DNA from: Bacillus salacetis
Lineage (GTDB): Bacteria; Bacillota; Bacilli; Bacillales; Bacillaceae_B
Length of the DNA stretch: 64,000 nt
Assembly: GCF_003581585.1 (NCBI RefSeq)
Contig: NZ_QXIR01000011.1
Location: forward strand, 54,590-118,589
Direction: 5' to 3'
The translations under genes were made by a program, and so were the position numbers. The notes under the pieces were generated by a model. That model did no database searches. It saw nothing but the letters and a program-made list of their open reading frames with translations, and was not told the origin of the DNA. Of the stretch, positions 26,872 through 35,075 are shown in pieces; the stretch's first letter is position 1; each line of letters begins with the position of its first letter.

Positions 26872-27308
26872 GGGACAGAGGGACAGGTACATCGTCCCGC
26901 CCAGGTGAAAAAATCCATGAAAAATGTCGAAACAGTTCTTTTGATTCATACAGGTTTTTCCCTTTGAGGAAGCGGGTGAGGGGCAGGTTGGGATTAGTGA
27001 CAGCCAAACCTTTAAATAGGGCGATTACTTAAAATTCAATTTAAAAGACCAATCGCAATAATTATTCTAGAATAGTAAATTCGGCAGCGCTTGACAGAGG
27101 GACAGGTTCATTGTCTCTTCATGAAAATAAAAAAAGCATCAGCACATATACTGATACTTCAACGGGACGAAGGGACAGGTCCCTTGTCCCGCTTAATACT
27201 CAGAAGTCGGGGAGTACGCTTCCCCGCTCCCTGGTAGTAGAACTCAAAGGATAAGAGATTGGCGGTGTACATAAAGATGGTGGGACAAGGAACCTGTCCC
27301 CTTGTCCC
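26872..27308. repeat. Cluster of four REP-like elements
   Basis: Four GGGACAG-family elements lie at 26872-26899, 27093-27117, 27164-27191 (AAGGGAC-AG-GTCCCTT, a neat palindrome) and 27281-27308. The last ends on the stop codon of the zinc-ribbon gene. The region 26485-27307 otherwise holds only the doubtful 45-residue frame, a cre-like site and a terminator. Confidence 0.8.
27128..27158 (-). terminator. Terminator downstream of the SPFH/zinc-ribbon unit
   Basis: On the minus strand GTATCAG pairs with CTGATGC around an 8-nt loop, followed by TTTTTTT. It would end transcription of the 27308-29029 pair. Confidence 0.7.
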
Positions 27309-27901
27309 TAAACCATCAAGCTGTCACAGTATTGACAGTAATTAGATTGTCCGGTTACCATTTCATTACTTGCACCACACGTTTGGCACTTAACTGCCTT
27401 CTTAACAAACTTTTCTGGAATATGATTTTTATCTACTAATATTCCATTCTTATAATCAATATAATACCCATTAATGTAATTTGAATCGATCATGTTCTGA
27501 AGGTCATTCATAACTCGGCGATAATCTGAATGAGTAATATCCGCGACTTGTTGTATTAATAGTTGGTCATGCCCTTTGATAATAGGTAAGTATTTTTTAT
27601 ATTGTCCAAATCGCAGTGTCAACCTTAAAGCGGTAACAAGACAAACAACTGCCACTACTATTAACACGATAGCGGCTATTAGATTTGGCATCCTCTCACT
27701 TAAATCATGATGAATGGTGGTTTCTGTGGTTTTTTTCCAGAAAAGGTGTCCTGTTTCTTTTGTAATCGTCTCTGTTTTTTCGGTAAAAGCCCCATAGGAT
27801 AACATACCGAAAATAAAGGCGAAAAATGCTGCAAACAACAATCCGTTTCTAAGACCATCATGATATTTCGCAGGCACTTTACTTAATGCATTTATTAACA
27901 T
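27308..27901 (-). CDS. Membrane protein with C-terminal zinc ribbon
   Basis: A 197-residue protein. Two transmembrane segments are at about residues 20-40 and 73-95; a soluble domain with a winged-helix-like DYRRVMNDLQNMIDSNYING follows, and the C-terminus has a CQTCGASN..YCQYC zinc ribbon. It begins 3 bp after the stop of the SPFH gene, so the two are coupled. The pairing recalls the B. subtilis ydjGHI envelope-stress genes, but here it stands without pspA. Function unknown; probably a partner of the SPFH protein at the membrane. Confidence 0.7.
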   Translation of the reverse strand: MLINALSKVPAKYHDGLRNGLLFAAFFAFIFGMLSYGAFTEKTETITKETGHLFWKKTTETTIHHDLSERMPNLIAAIVLIVVAVVCLVTALRLTLRFGQYKKYLPIIKGHDQLLIQQVADITHSDYRRVMNDLQNMIDSNYINGYYIDYKNGILVDKNHIPEKFVKKAVKCQTCGASNEMVTGQSNYCQYCDSLMV

Positions 27902-27904
27902 AAT

Positions 27905-29029
27905 TTACAGCCCCATTATCACTTTCTTCTTAGCGTCAAATTCATCTTGCGATAAGATTCCCGCATCGAGCAAGTCTTTAAGCTTCTTGAGAGCTTCGAT
28001 TTGCTCATCGAACGACATTTCTATATTCGTTCCACTTTGTGAGGCGTTCTGATGATTTAACCCTTGAGACATATTCATTCCAAAGACCATACCTCCTGCA
28101 TTCCCTAAACCATTATCTTGGATACCCTGGGCAATTTTTTGTTGAGCGGCTATGTTGGATGACCTTTGAGAAATATCTTCGAAGGCTTTCACGCCCATTT
28201 TATTTGAAGAGTATTGTTTAACTAACTCTCTTGATTCAGGTGAGAATTCAATATTTTCAATACCAACTTTAACAATTTCGAAACCAAAGCGGTCTTTCCA
28301 TGTCCCAGCGTTTGAGTTGGCATCAGAAATAATAGCAGCAATTTCATTGGATTGTGATGGTAATTGTGATATTCGATACTTTATAGAGAGGGAATTTAGT
28401 GCATCAACAAAAGATTGAATAAATTCAGATAAGATCTGGGCTCTCGCTTTTTGACTATCAAATGAATAGAAATTCACATTTGCAGGCACATAATTTTTAA
28501 TGAATTTTTCCGCATCCACAATCTTTAGTGAAAATGAACCAAATGCCAATATTTCAAGGTCAGTACCATAGAATAAATCATTGTAAACAAGCGGTCCCTT
28601 TGTACCGAATTTAATACCGCGAATTTCACGTAAATTGACAAAGGCGATTTGTTTTTGGTCAGATGAGTGCCCGCGATACCCAACTCTATCTTTTACTTGC
28701 TTCAGAATAGAGCTTGTAATTCCGTCACCATTAAAAATACTTTTCCGGCCATTTTGATACTCATAGCCACCCGGAGTTGTAATGATTTCTTCAATGCCGG
28801 ATTGACTAAAAATGAAAGCAGCTGTATTTTCAGGGATATAGATTTTCGAACCATTTGAAATAAGCCGGTTTGAACGATTATAGTTCGATCCATGTCTTTT
28901 GTTTACTTGTTTCAATACACCCGGCGATAACACAGTGTACTCATCAAAATGATTCGCAGTGATAATTTCTTTCCATTGGTCAGCAAATGTTCCTCCAATT
29001 GCACCTGTAAACGCTTGCACAATACCCAT
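27905..29029 (-). CDS. SPFH-domain protein (YdjI / virion-core-like) with SHOCT tail
   Basis: A 374-residue cytoplasmic protein. The N-terminal ~300 residues form an SPFH (band-7-like) domain, followed by a Gly/Asn/Met-rich linker and a C-terminal SHOCT motif (LKKLKDLLDAGILSQDEFDAKK). The start GIVQAFTGAIGGTFADQWKE is typical of the YdjI group. Such proteins form membrane-associated scaffolds linked to envelope stress. It is transcribed with the zinc-ribbon membrane protein; its ATG has a GAGGTGAAAGT site. Confidence 0.85.
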   Translation of the reverse strand: MGIVQAFTGAIGGTFADQWKEIITANHFDEYTVLSPGVLKQVNKRHGSNYNRSNRLISNGSKIYIPENTAAFIFSQSGIEEIITTPGGYEYQNGRKSIFNGDGITSSILKQVKDRVGYRGHSSDQKQIAFVNLREIRGIKFGTKGPLVYNDLFYGTDLEILAFGSFSLKIVDAEKFIKNYVPANVNFYSFDSQKARAQILSEFIQSFVDALNSLSIKYRISQLPSQSNEIAAIISDANSNAGTWKDRFGFEIVKVGIENIEFSPESRELVKQYSSNKMGVKAFEDISQRSSNIAAQQKIAQGIQDNGLGNAGGMVFGMNMSQGLNHQNASQSGTNIEMSFDEQIEALKKLKDLLDAGILSQDEFDAKKKVIMGL

Positions 29030-29071
29030 TCTACTTTCACCTCTTATATTTCCTTAAGATTGGCCGAGGGA

Positions 29072-29203
29072 AGGGACAAGGGGACAGGTCCACTGTCCCA
29101 CAAAACAGCTTCTTTGTTTATAGTGTACTCTAATCCTGCTATACACATGTTAAATAATAAGGACCTCCCAGTCAGGGGACGAGGAAACTGTTTCTATGTA
29201 CCA
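29072..29203. repeat. Composite REP pair (copy 1)
   Basis: Two REP-like ends (GGGACAAGGGGACAGGTCC..TGTCCC at 29072-29100; a decayed GGGGACGAGGAAACTG.. at 29174-29203) enclose about 75 bp. The whole block is similar to 36176-36303, where the second end is intact. Confidence 0.7.
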
Positions 29204-29204
29204 G

Positions 29205-29729
29205 TCACCATCCAAGCTCATAAAAAGAATCTTTCCCAAGGTGCTGAGTGTATTCTTGAACCAATGTCTCTAGATCCTCTGATCCATCTATAGGAATCCA
29301 GTCGTCGATACTTCCTGAATAACAAAACCTTTCCACTTCAAAAGTCCGTTCGTTCTCATCTATCAGAGCAAAACGCAATTGGGTGTCATACTGTTGAAAG
29401 CCTGGCGGGGTGTCCATATCTTGATCGGCAGTATATACATAAATCATGTTCTTTTTAATAACCAATTTAAAATCTTTTATTTCAGAATACCTTTCCATTC
29501 CTTTTTGAATGATTTGTATCTCCTTATCATGGATGTACTCTTTTGTTTTCTTTCTCAAATACACCTTTCCATTGGGTTCTTCATAGATTTCATATCCAAC
29601 TGGGATCTCCCTTATGTCTGCAGCTCCTTCTTCTTTTTTTGAGAAATGATAGGACGTATTGCCCTTCTTGGTTAACTTACTGTGCAAATAATAGGTATCT
29701 CCTCTAAAGTTTTTATACGATACCGTCAT
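29205..29729 (-). CDS. Hypothetical protein
   Basis: A 174-residue soluble, acidic and aromatic-rich protein, starting MTVSYKNFRGDTYYLHSKLTKKG and ending GKDSFYELGW. It has no signal peptide or membrane segment, and I do not recognise the family. The open frame extends to 29795, but those codons are REP sequence; the ATG at 29729 has GAGGGTGCGAC upstream. Its first 17 bases overlap the REP-extended 3' end of the pRiA4b ORF-3 gene, so the two may be translated together. Confidence 0.65.
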   Translation of the reverse strand: MTVSYKNFRGDTYYLHSKLTKKGNTSYHFSKKEEGAADIREIPVGYEIYEEPNGKVYLRKKTKEYIHDKEIQIIQKGMERYSEIKDFKLVIKKNMIYVYTADQDMDTPPGFQQYDTQLRFALIDENERTFEVERFCYSGSIDDWIPIDGSEDLETLVQEYTQHLGKDSFYELGW

Positions 29730-30396
29730 GTCGCACCCTCTTTTCTTCGGGACGAAGGGACAGGTCCCTTGTCCCTGGGATGGATAAATGTGCATGGTGG
29801 GACAAGGAACCTGTCCCTATGTCCCACGTGTGCTTCTCATTACGATAAGCCTCCAGGAACTCATAGAACCCATGCAGCCCGCCGATATCTTCAGGGGGTG
29901 CAGTCTCTGCTCCATCAAGGAGGGTCGGATAACCAAAGTAGTAATCATCGACAACCTGCTCAAGCTTTACGATGAATCGCCAATCGTCACCAAAATCATA
30001 GACATAGCTGATTTCCTTATGCTTTTCCAGGTACTCATCAATTTTCAGACTGGCAGGTTTGCGCACTTCAGTTTTCAATCTTTCCTGATAACGCTTTTCA
30101 AATTTCTGCATTTCCGGCGGCATTGTTCTCAAGCGTTCTTCAAACAAGCCTTTGTTCTTCTGATAATGCTGATGCTCCAGGTAAGCCTCTTCATTATCGG
30201 TAACAATCCGCTGATCTTCAGGCAGGTCGAACTCAAAGAAGTGGTAACTTCCATGAGGATAACCACTTTTAAAATTGGTCACTGTCTGGATGGCATCATG
30301 AAGCCTGTTAAATGTCGCTCCTGCCGGCATGATGACTCTTCTCCAGATTAATGGATTGGACCCTTCTAATTCAATTTTCATGATATAGGCTTTCAA
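29713..30396 (-). CDS. Plasmid pRiA4b ORF-3-like protein with REP-encoded tail
   Basis: A 227-residue protein of the pRiA4b ORF-3 family: PLIWRRVIMPAGATFNRLHDAIQ near the start and the YVYDFGDDWRFIVKLE motif near the middle are diagnostic. Biochemical role unknown. The start is a TTG at 30396 with AAGGGGA six bases upstream. The expected C-terminus is replaced after GFYEFLEAYRNEKHT by about 36 residues (starting WDIGTGSLS) that are translated REP elements, so the native 3' end seems to have been lost to REP insertion. Confidence 0.8.
   Translation of the reverse strand: MKAYIMKIELEGSNPLIWRRVIMPAGATFNRLHDAIQTVTNFKSGYPHGSYHFFEFDLPEDQRIVTDNEEAYLEHQHYQKNKGLFEERLRTMPPEMQKFEKRYQERLKTEVRKPASLKIDEYLEKHKEISYVYDFGDDWRFIVKLEQVVDDYYFGYPTLLDGAETAPPEDIGGLHGFYEFLEAYRNEKHTWDIGTGSLSHHAHLSIPGTRDLSLRPEEKRVRHDGIV
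29749..29826. repeat. Two REP-like elements inside a coding tail
   Basis: GGGACGAAGGGACAGGTCCC..TTGTCCC (29749-29776) and GTGGGACAAGGAACCTGTCC..ATGTCCCAC (29797-29826). Both lie in the 3' part of the pRiA4b ORF-3 frame and supply its last ~36 codons. Confidence 0.85.
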
Positions 30397-30480
30397 TTCG
30401 AATCCCCTTCCATTTACGATTTGACAGCCTGTATTAACAGCAGGCAGCATTGTCTCTATGCCACCATTATAAAGGATTGG

Positions 30481-30564
30481 CGGGACGGAGGGACAGGCAT
30501 ATTGTCATTTTCATCTAAAGATACAGAAAAGAGTCATGCCGAAATGAATGCCTCATTTCTCTTT
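30481..30564. repeat. REP-hairpin composite (copy 1)
   Basis: CGGGACGGAGGGACAGGCAT..TTGTC is followed by ATACAGAAAAGAGTCATGCC and an imperfect hairpin. The same arrangement is at 35219-35300. It lies in the 365-bp gap 30397-30761, which contains no gene. Confidence 0.7.
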
Positions 30565-30690
30565 TGGTTACTCGATTCAGCTTCAAAATCAAGGACGGAA
30601 ACCCTGCCGCCCCTTTAACTGCGATACTTATCCTCAATGATCTAATATCCTTTTTTCAGCATTAATCCAACGTTTTATTAATAGGACGCA

Positions 30691-30739
30691 AAGGGACGGT
30701 TCTCTTGATGCAAAAACGCACCAGTAGAACCGTCCCCCT
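30691..30739. repeat. REP-like palindrome, GGTGCA family
   Basis: AGGGACGGTTCTCTTGATGC pairs with GCACCAGTAGAACCGTCCC. Nearly identical to 33522-33567. It lies just past the stop of the lipoprotein gene. Confidence 0.85.
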
Positions 30740-30761
30740 GTTTACCCCTTGCCCTTGTATC

Positions 30762-31400
30762 TTATTCTGTGTCATCCACATGCTCAGACTTTGAAACTCC
30801 CGGTTCATAATCCAGAAAACCGATGATGTCATCAAATATCGCTATTGTGTCTTTATCTTTATCTGCAATATGAAGATTATATTTTTCTAAGTTATTCGTA
30901 ATTTGTTTTATTTGTTGAGTACTAATATCAGATGCAGTCTTTTGCGTAATAGTTACTTGATAGTTCATTTTATTGTTGGCAGGTTCTTCTGATTTTACTA
31001 ATTGGGAAAAGGGTGTTTCATAAAGTTTGTGTATATCCTCTGGGTATTCTAAAGAAAAATACATTTCTTGCTTCCCCTTTGTTAGACTTTCATAAATATC
31101 CAAATCTATTAAATAATCTACTAGATATGACACTTCCTTTTTCGAATCATCATAAGCAATCTCAAAATTTGTAATTACAAATTTAGGTGGCAATAGTTTT
31201 TTTTCAAGTGTGTACCTTTGATCCAAATTAAATTGTTCTAAATCCTCTGTAGGTTGTTTTACTTGTTGACTGATATCTATAACTGGTTGCTTGGCTGATA
31301 TTTCATTTTCAGAAGATGAAGGTTTTTCTACAGTTGTACATCCTAGCAACGACAACATGACCATAATAATAGCTGCAAAGGTTTTAATATTTTTTAGCAT
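30762..31400 (-). CDS. Lipoprotein, hypothetical
   Basis: A 212-residue protein with a lipoprotein signal peptide and lipobox LSLLGC (Cys21), so it should be anchored outside the cell membrane. The mature part is hydrophilic and charged, with an acidic tail, and has no motif I can name. The ATG has an AAGGGGGG ribosome-binding site. It follows the secreted protein gene at 31539 in the same direction, but a strong hairpin lies between them. Confidence 0.75.
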   Translation of the reverse strand: MLKNIKTFAAIIMVMLSLLGCTTVEKPSSSENEISAKQPVIDISQQVKQPTEDLEQFNLDQRYTLEKKLLPPKFVITNFEIAYDDSKKEVSYLVDYLIDLDIYESLTKGKQEMYFSLEYPEDIHKLYETPFSQLVKSEEPANNKMNYQVTITQKTASDISTQQIKQITNNLEKYNLHIADKDKDTIAIFDDIIGFLDYEPGVSKSEHVDDTE

Positions 31401-31487
31401 TGTAATGTGCCCCCCCTTTTTATAAAGTTGTATGTATTTAATTTACCTTTCTACTAGTAAAACCTAAATGTAATAATTTACTTTATA

Positions 31488-31527
31488 AAGAAAACTCAAT
31501 GAAAGATTTTCTTCATCGAGTTTTCTT
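31488..31527. terminator. Strong symmetrical terminator
   Basis: AAGAAAACTC (31488-31497) and GAGTTTTCTT (31518-31527) form a perfect stem. It lies 11 bp past the stop of the secreted protein gene at 31539. Confidence 0.8.
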
Positions 31528-31538
31528 AATTTATTTTC

Positions 31539-32075
31539 TTATTGCGCAGTTTTAGAAGACCATGTTGCATAAGTATAGTTTGCCGTCGTAGTTTGAGGGT
31601 TTGTTAAATTACATGGTGGAGCGATGTAATACCGCGTCCCTGAAGATTTCACCCATTTACTTCCAGCGGTTAATTTCCAATTCCCTTTCGGAATGGACCA
31701 AGATTTTGTTAATGTTTTTGTGTTGTTATATCCATATCCAACATTTGCACTGATTTCAGCTCCTGCTACCAAAGCATCAAATGATGCCTTTCCACCTAAT
31801 GAAACTGTTGCTTGATGAGATATCGCAACTGAATGACTGACTGTATCATTACTGGAGCTACCATTATACGCATAATGTGTGAACTCTGTTTTGCTTGATG
31901 TAGTTTTACTTCTATATGAAGTAGTATATGAACCTACTTCAGGACAAGCGTTAGGTCGATCAGAAATCTTTAAGTCAGGATTCTTTTGTGCACTTACCGA
32001 ACTTAATGAAAAAGTTGAAAGTGATAATGCAAGGCCAATTGATAATAATACTTTCGAAGATTTCAATCCAAACAC
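31539..32075 (-). CDS. Secreted beta-rich protein, hypothetical
   Basis: A 178-residue protein with a Sec signal peptide (KVLLSIGLALSLSTFSLSSVSA, cut near residue 29). The mature part is rich in Ser, Thr and Tyr with alternating hydrophobic residues, suggesting a beta-structured secreted protein; two Cys residues (NACPEV and PPCNL) could form a disulfide. It shares the style TKSWS..aromatic with the protein at 53496 and may be a distant relative. No enzymatic motif is seen. Neighbouring terminators suggest it is monocistronic. Confidence 0.7.
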   Translation of the reverse strand: MFGLKSSKVLLSIGLALSLSTFSLSSVSAQKNPDLKISDRPNACPEVGSYTTSYRSKTTSSKTEFTHYAYNGSSSNDTVSHSVAISHQATVSLGGKASFDALVAGAEISANVGYGYNNTKTLTKSWSIPKGNWKLTAGSKWVKSSGTRYYIAPPCNLTNPQTTTANYTYATWSSKTAQ

Positions 32076-32263
32076 CCTTTCACTGATAAACTTAATTTTC
32101 TTGATTCAAATAAATTACCTTATTTACTTCATATATGAAATAAAACTAATATCGTCAAACTAACCACAAGGTGAAACAGGGAGGTATTTAGGCCTAAATA
32201 GTCTCTAAAGTGATTATAATCCAACAGTCTTCCATATTGTGCAAATATTCCCAAAAGAATAAA

Positions 32264-32279
32264 TATTCTTATGAGAATA
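32264..32279. promoter_or_regulatory. Inverted repeat in the promoter gap
   Basis: TATTCT-TATG-AGAATA is a perfect palindrome in the 320-bp divergent gap between the secreted protein gene and the small plus-strand gene. It could be an operator for either; nothing else in the gap is distinctive. Confidence 0.35.
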
Positions 32280-32394
32280 GTTATTGTAATACTAAAAAAA
32301 ATAATGTAATATTTAGGAAATTAGCACTTTGATAATAATTCTTATCCTTTTATTAAATTGCTTTTTTTTACAACATATTTTTTGGGAGGCAGTC

Positions 32395-32667
32395 ATGAAT
32401 AAAAATCGAACGTATTTTTCTGTCTGTTTTTTAGGAATCTGTATACTTTTAAGTTCCTGGCTAATTGCAAACTCATTACAGAAGGACTCTGTAGCAAAAG
32501 CACATTCACAAGACGGATCCAGATATGAATTAGTTCCTGTGAATGACCAAAACATAATTCTATTTGATAAACAAACTGGGGAGTATTGGAGAAAATTTAT
32601 CGAGCCAAATGAGGGACCAACCAATTGGGAAAAACAGCCATCCCCTTTCGCCTCTGAAAATGAATAA
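32395..32667 (+). CDS. Small membrane-anchored protein
   Basis: A 90-residue protein with one hydrophobic segment (about residues 8-25) followed by a short outside domain containing RYELVPVNDQNIILFDKQTG and EYWRKFIEP, which looks like a small beta-hairpin sensor or adaptor. The open frame begins at 32329, but GGGAGGC supports the ATG at 32395. It is divergent from the secreted protein gene. Function unknown. A hairpin within the 32714-32873 element can act as its terminator. Confidence 0.7.
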   Translation: MNKNRTYFSVCFLGICILLSSWLIANSLQKDSVAKAHSQDGSRYELVPVNDQNIILFDKQTGEYWRKFIEPNEGPTNWEKQPSPFASENE

Positions 32668-32713
32668 TAATTAAGGGGATTTTTTCCCAATGTTAAGATA
32701 ACCAAAAAACCTT

Positions 32714-32873
32714 GAGGCTGGGACATAACTATTTTATTAGCGTCTATAGCCGAATGCTAATTTCACTTAAGATCTAATTGAATTCAAAAAGCCGAACTAA
32801 TCTAGAATGCTAAGATAGCATTTCTAAAATAGTTCGGCTTTTTTAGTTACTGAAAAGCTTTTGTCCCAGCCTC
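32714..32873. repeat. MITE-like element with GAGGCTGGGACA ends
   Basis: Terminal inverted repeats GAGGCTGGGACA (32714-32725) and TGTCCCAGCCTC (32862-32873) enclose an inner hairpin, AAAAGCCGAACTA and TAGTTCGGCTTTT, followed by T residues. I recall elements with such ends in other Firmicutes. It carries no gene and can act as a terminator. The stretch 32874-33035 shows nothing else. Confidence 0.7.
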
Positions 32874-33035
32874 TTTTTAGCATAATTAATATTAATGGTT
32901 TGTTTTTCACAATATAATTGAAATCAATCAGAAGTACGTCATTCCCTTGAGTAATTTTTAAAAAATTCAAAAAAGTATTGGGGGGCATTTTAAAGTAGAT
33001 GGCCAATTATAAGAAAATAGCTCATCCATCCGTTT

Positions 33036-33432
33036 ATGATTTTATTACTCCTATCGGGTTGAGATAGATAAAATGGCTGACTTCAAGAAAATAGTGATTC
33101 AATTCAATCAAATTCGACCCGATCTCCCCTGAAAAAGGCGGCCGTCCGTTTTCAAATGTCAATTAAGGTAAATGGCATATCGTTAGTGGAGTTCTTTCTT
33201 GATGTCTTTCCGTAATGCTGGATGGTTTCAATTTAAACATGCAGGTGGTTGGTCATCAAACAGTAGGAATGCAAAACAAAAGGGAACATTGCGCGGACAT
33301 CCTAGAGGATTGCTAAATACATTAGATGATCTTCTTTTCTCTGAAAAAGGGCAATATGACGATTCCCACGTGCGGTTATATGATACATCGCACCAAGATA
33401 CCAAACTCTCTTCTTTTGTCAAAATTCCTCCT
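33036..33432 (-). pseudogene. Decayed RAYT (REP-associated Y1 transposase)
   Basis: Reading the minus strand through stops recovers a typical RAYT: KKRVWYLGAMYHITARGNRH, then a TAG, then HSYCLMTNHLHV carrying the HUH motif (HLH), a TAA exactly where Gln is expected, and after a frameshift SNLIELNHYFLEVSHFIYLNP. AAGGAGG precedes the old start. There are at least two stop codons and two frameshifts, so it is dead. A GGTGCA-family REP element lies about 90 bp upstream. No ordinary open frame shows this gene; I found it by comparing with the RAYT at 61 kb. Confidence 0.85.
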
Positions 33433-33521
33433 TATCATCTTATCTTACATTAATGTACTGGGGATCCTGGGAATCAGACCCCGATAGCCAGCCTCATACA
33501 TGACACTGGTATATACGCAAA

Positions 33522-33567
33522 GGGACGGTTCTCTTGATACAAAAACGCACCAGTAGAACCGTCCCCC
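33522..33567. repeat. REP-like palindrome, GGTGCA family, next to a RAYT
   Basis: GGGACGGTTCTCTTGATAC.. pairs with ..CACCAGTAGAACCGTCCC. It sits between the dead RAYT and the small membrane protein gene, whose stop codon lies 4 bp beyond it. Confidence 0.85.
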
Positions 33568-33570
33568 TGT

Positions 33571-33720
33571 TTACTTCTTATTATAAAACCGCGAAAGTAC
33601 AATCCCCACACCGCCCAGAGCGATGAATAACACAGCGCGAACCAGTATGGAATTATAGGCGATACCAATAAAAATAACTTTTATAAGAGTCAAGAAGATT
33701 CTGGGCGTCACTGTGACCAT
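33571..33720 (-). CDS. Small membrane protein (49 residues)
   Basis: A 49-residue frame starts MVTVTPRIFLTLIKVIFIGI and has a second hydrophobic stretch (VLFIALGGVGIVLS) before the basic tail RFYNKK. Two short membrane segments are likely. The ribosome-binding site is weak (AAAAGATGG). It lies downstream of, and in the same direction as, the cysteine-repeat gene. The start region GCGTCACTGTGACCATC also appears near 39853, so part of this may be repeat sequence. Confidence 0.45.
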   Translation of the reverse strand: MVTVTPRIFLTLIKVIFIGIAYNSILVRAVLFIALGGVGIVLSRFYNKK

Positions 33721-33748
33721 CTTTTAATGGCCTATAGCCTTTATCCCT

Positions 33749-34711
33749 CTAATCACAACGACAATACCGGTCCGGCTGGCCGCAATCGTCACAGCACTCA
33801 CACGGGTACGAGTCACACCTTGAACAGCACCTGCAAGGATAGTCATCACATGTCCTGCAGCACTGGCAAGGGTATGAATCGCACGTCCGGCAGCAACGGC
33901 AATTCGCTTCTCCACATTCATCGCAGCATTCACATGGATACGAATCACAACGGCTGCAGCAGCGGCAGTAACGATCCGGCTGACCGCACTCATCACAACA
34001 TTCACAAGGGTATGCCTCACATCTGGAACAACAACGGCACCTTGCCTCTCCGCACTCTTCACAGCATTCGCAGGGATATTCTTTACATTTGTAGCAGCAT
34101 TTACATGGATAATCGTCACACGTGTTGCAGCAGCGGCATTGGGAGTCCCAGTGGTTGCATGTATTGCATACGGGCTGGTAAGCTTGTTTTTCATTTTCCC
34201 AGTCCCGCTCTCTTTGCGTGCGTCCTAAGGCATCATCGGCTGCTTTTACTTTCCAGTGATCAGCATTATGCTTACGAAGAAGATAAGCCTCTTCTTCTAA
34301 TGCCTTTCGCTTCGCCCTTTCGTCTTCCTTTTTTGCAGAATAACCATCTGTAAAGGAGTCAGCACCCTTCCTCCTTCTTCGCTCCTCCTGCCTGTCTATC
34401 TCCTGCAGGTGAAGGTTTTCCGGGTCCTCGTAATACCCTTCTATGTCACCGGGAATGTATTCTTCCTTTCTATACTCTTTATTCTTTCTTGCTTTTTTTG
34501 TGTTGGCAGATTTAGTGCTGGATGTTGATACACCAACGGACTGACCTATTCCCCTGTATTCACGCGCAGTTTCATTCTGAGACAGTTTTGCCTTTTTGGA
34601 CATCCATAATGTACAGATAGGAAAACCGATAAGTGCCACTATAGCTCCGACTAAATGATGGCCTCCATTAAATAACACATATAACGCAGCTAGATAAAGA
34701 ACCCAAATCAT
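33749..34711 (-). CDS. Cysteine-repeat protein with twelve four-Cys units
   Basis: A 320-residue protein in three parts. Residues 1-40 hold a membrane segment or two (VLYLAALYVLF, VGAIVALIGFPICTLW). Residues 45-175 are charged, helical and rich in Arg, Glu and Lys. Residues about 182-320 consist of twelve tandem units C-x2-C-x4..6-C-x-C (for example CSRCDSYPCEC and CDECGEANCRC), giving 48 cysteines. This could be a metal-binding array or a disulfide-rich stalk. With the N-terminal anchor, the repeats could lie on either side of the membrane. The start is ATG with only a weak GGGG site. I know no characterised protein of this form. Confidence 0.8.
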   Translation of the reverse strand: MIWVLYLAALYVLFNGGHHLVGAIVALIGFPICTLWMSKKAKLSQNETAREYRGIGQSVGVSTSSTKSANTKKARKNKEYRKEEYIPGDIEGYYEDPENLHLQEIDRQEERRRRKGADSFTDGYSAKKEDERAKRKALEEEAYLLRKHNADHWKVKAADDALGRTQRERDWENEKQAYQPVCNTCNHWDSQCRCCNTCDDYPCKCCYKCKEYPCECCEECGEARCRCCSRCEAYPCECCDECGQPDRYCRCCSRCDSYPCECCDECGEANCRCCRTCDSYPCQCCRTCDDYPCRCCSRCDSYPCECCDDCGQPDRYCRCD

Positions 34712-34805
34712 ACCCCAGCCCCCATGATTTCCAGATTATATCCAATCATATGATTCATTAATCCTGGTCATGATTCAAATAACTCCTTATTAGAATTGTA
34801 TTATA

Positions 34806-34990
34806 AAAAAAGACCCATCAGACGTCTCTTGATTTTACTATTGCCCGTTATCTTCATGCAGCCATTGGATAAGAAATTTACCAGCCGACGACGAGGGACT
34901 AAGATATCCCGTCCAAGCTGCATACCTTAGGCCAAAACAGCGGTGCTGTTACTGACAGTCAGGGGCGGATTCGATAAGAATCCTCTTCGT
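34806..34990 (-). other. Unassigned stretch, possible gene-end remnant
   Basis: On the minus strand one frame reads CFGLRYAAWTGYL, then SSSAGKFLIQWLHEDNGQ and a stop, which looks like a protein C-terminus, but the upstream part is closed by stops. A transposase or other gene end that has decayed is possible. The rest of 34712-35075 shows nothing. Confidence 0.3.
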
Positions 34991-35075
34991 TCCCACTGAC
35001 TGAAAAGCAATAAAGATCAATAAAGCATAATCTAAACAAACAGCAGCGCAAGATTATGGAGGGAGGAGTTTATAT

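Noticed and set aside
33199..33453. 84-residue plus-strand frame
   Set aside because: Antisense to the decayed RAYT, which explains this sequence better.
33727..34353. A 208-residue open frame on the plus strand, rich in His, Ser and Asn
   Set aside because: It is the antisense shadow of the cysteine-repeat gene; its repetitive composition comes from the repeat on the other strand.
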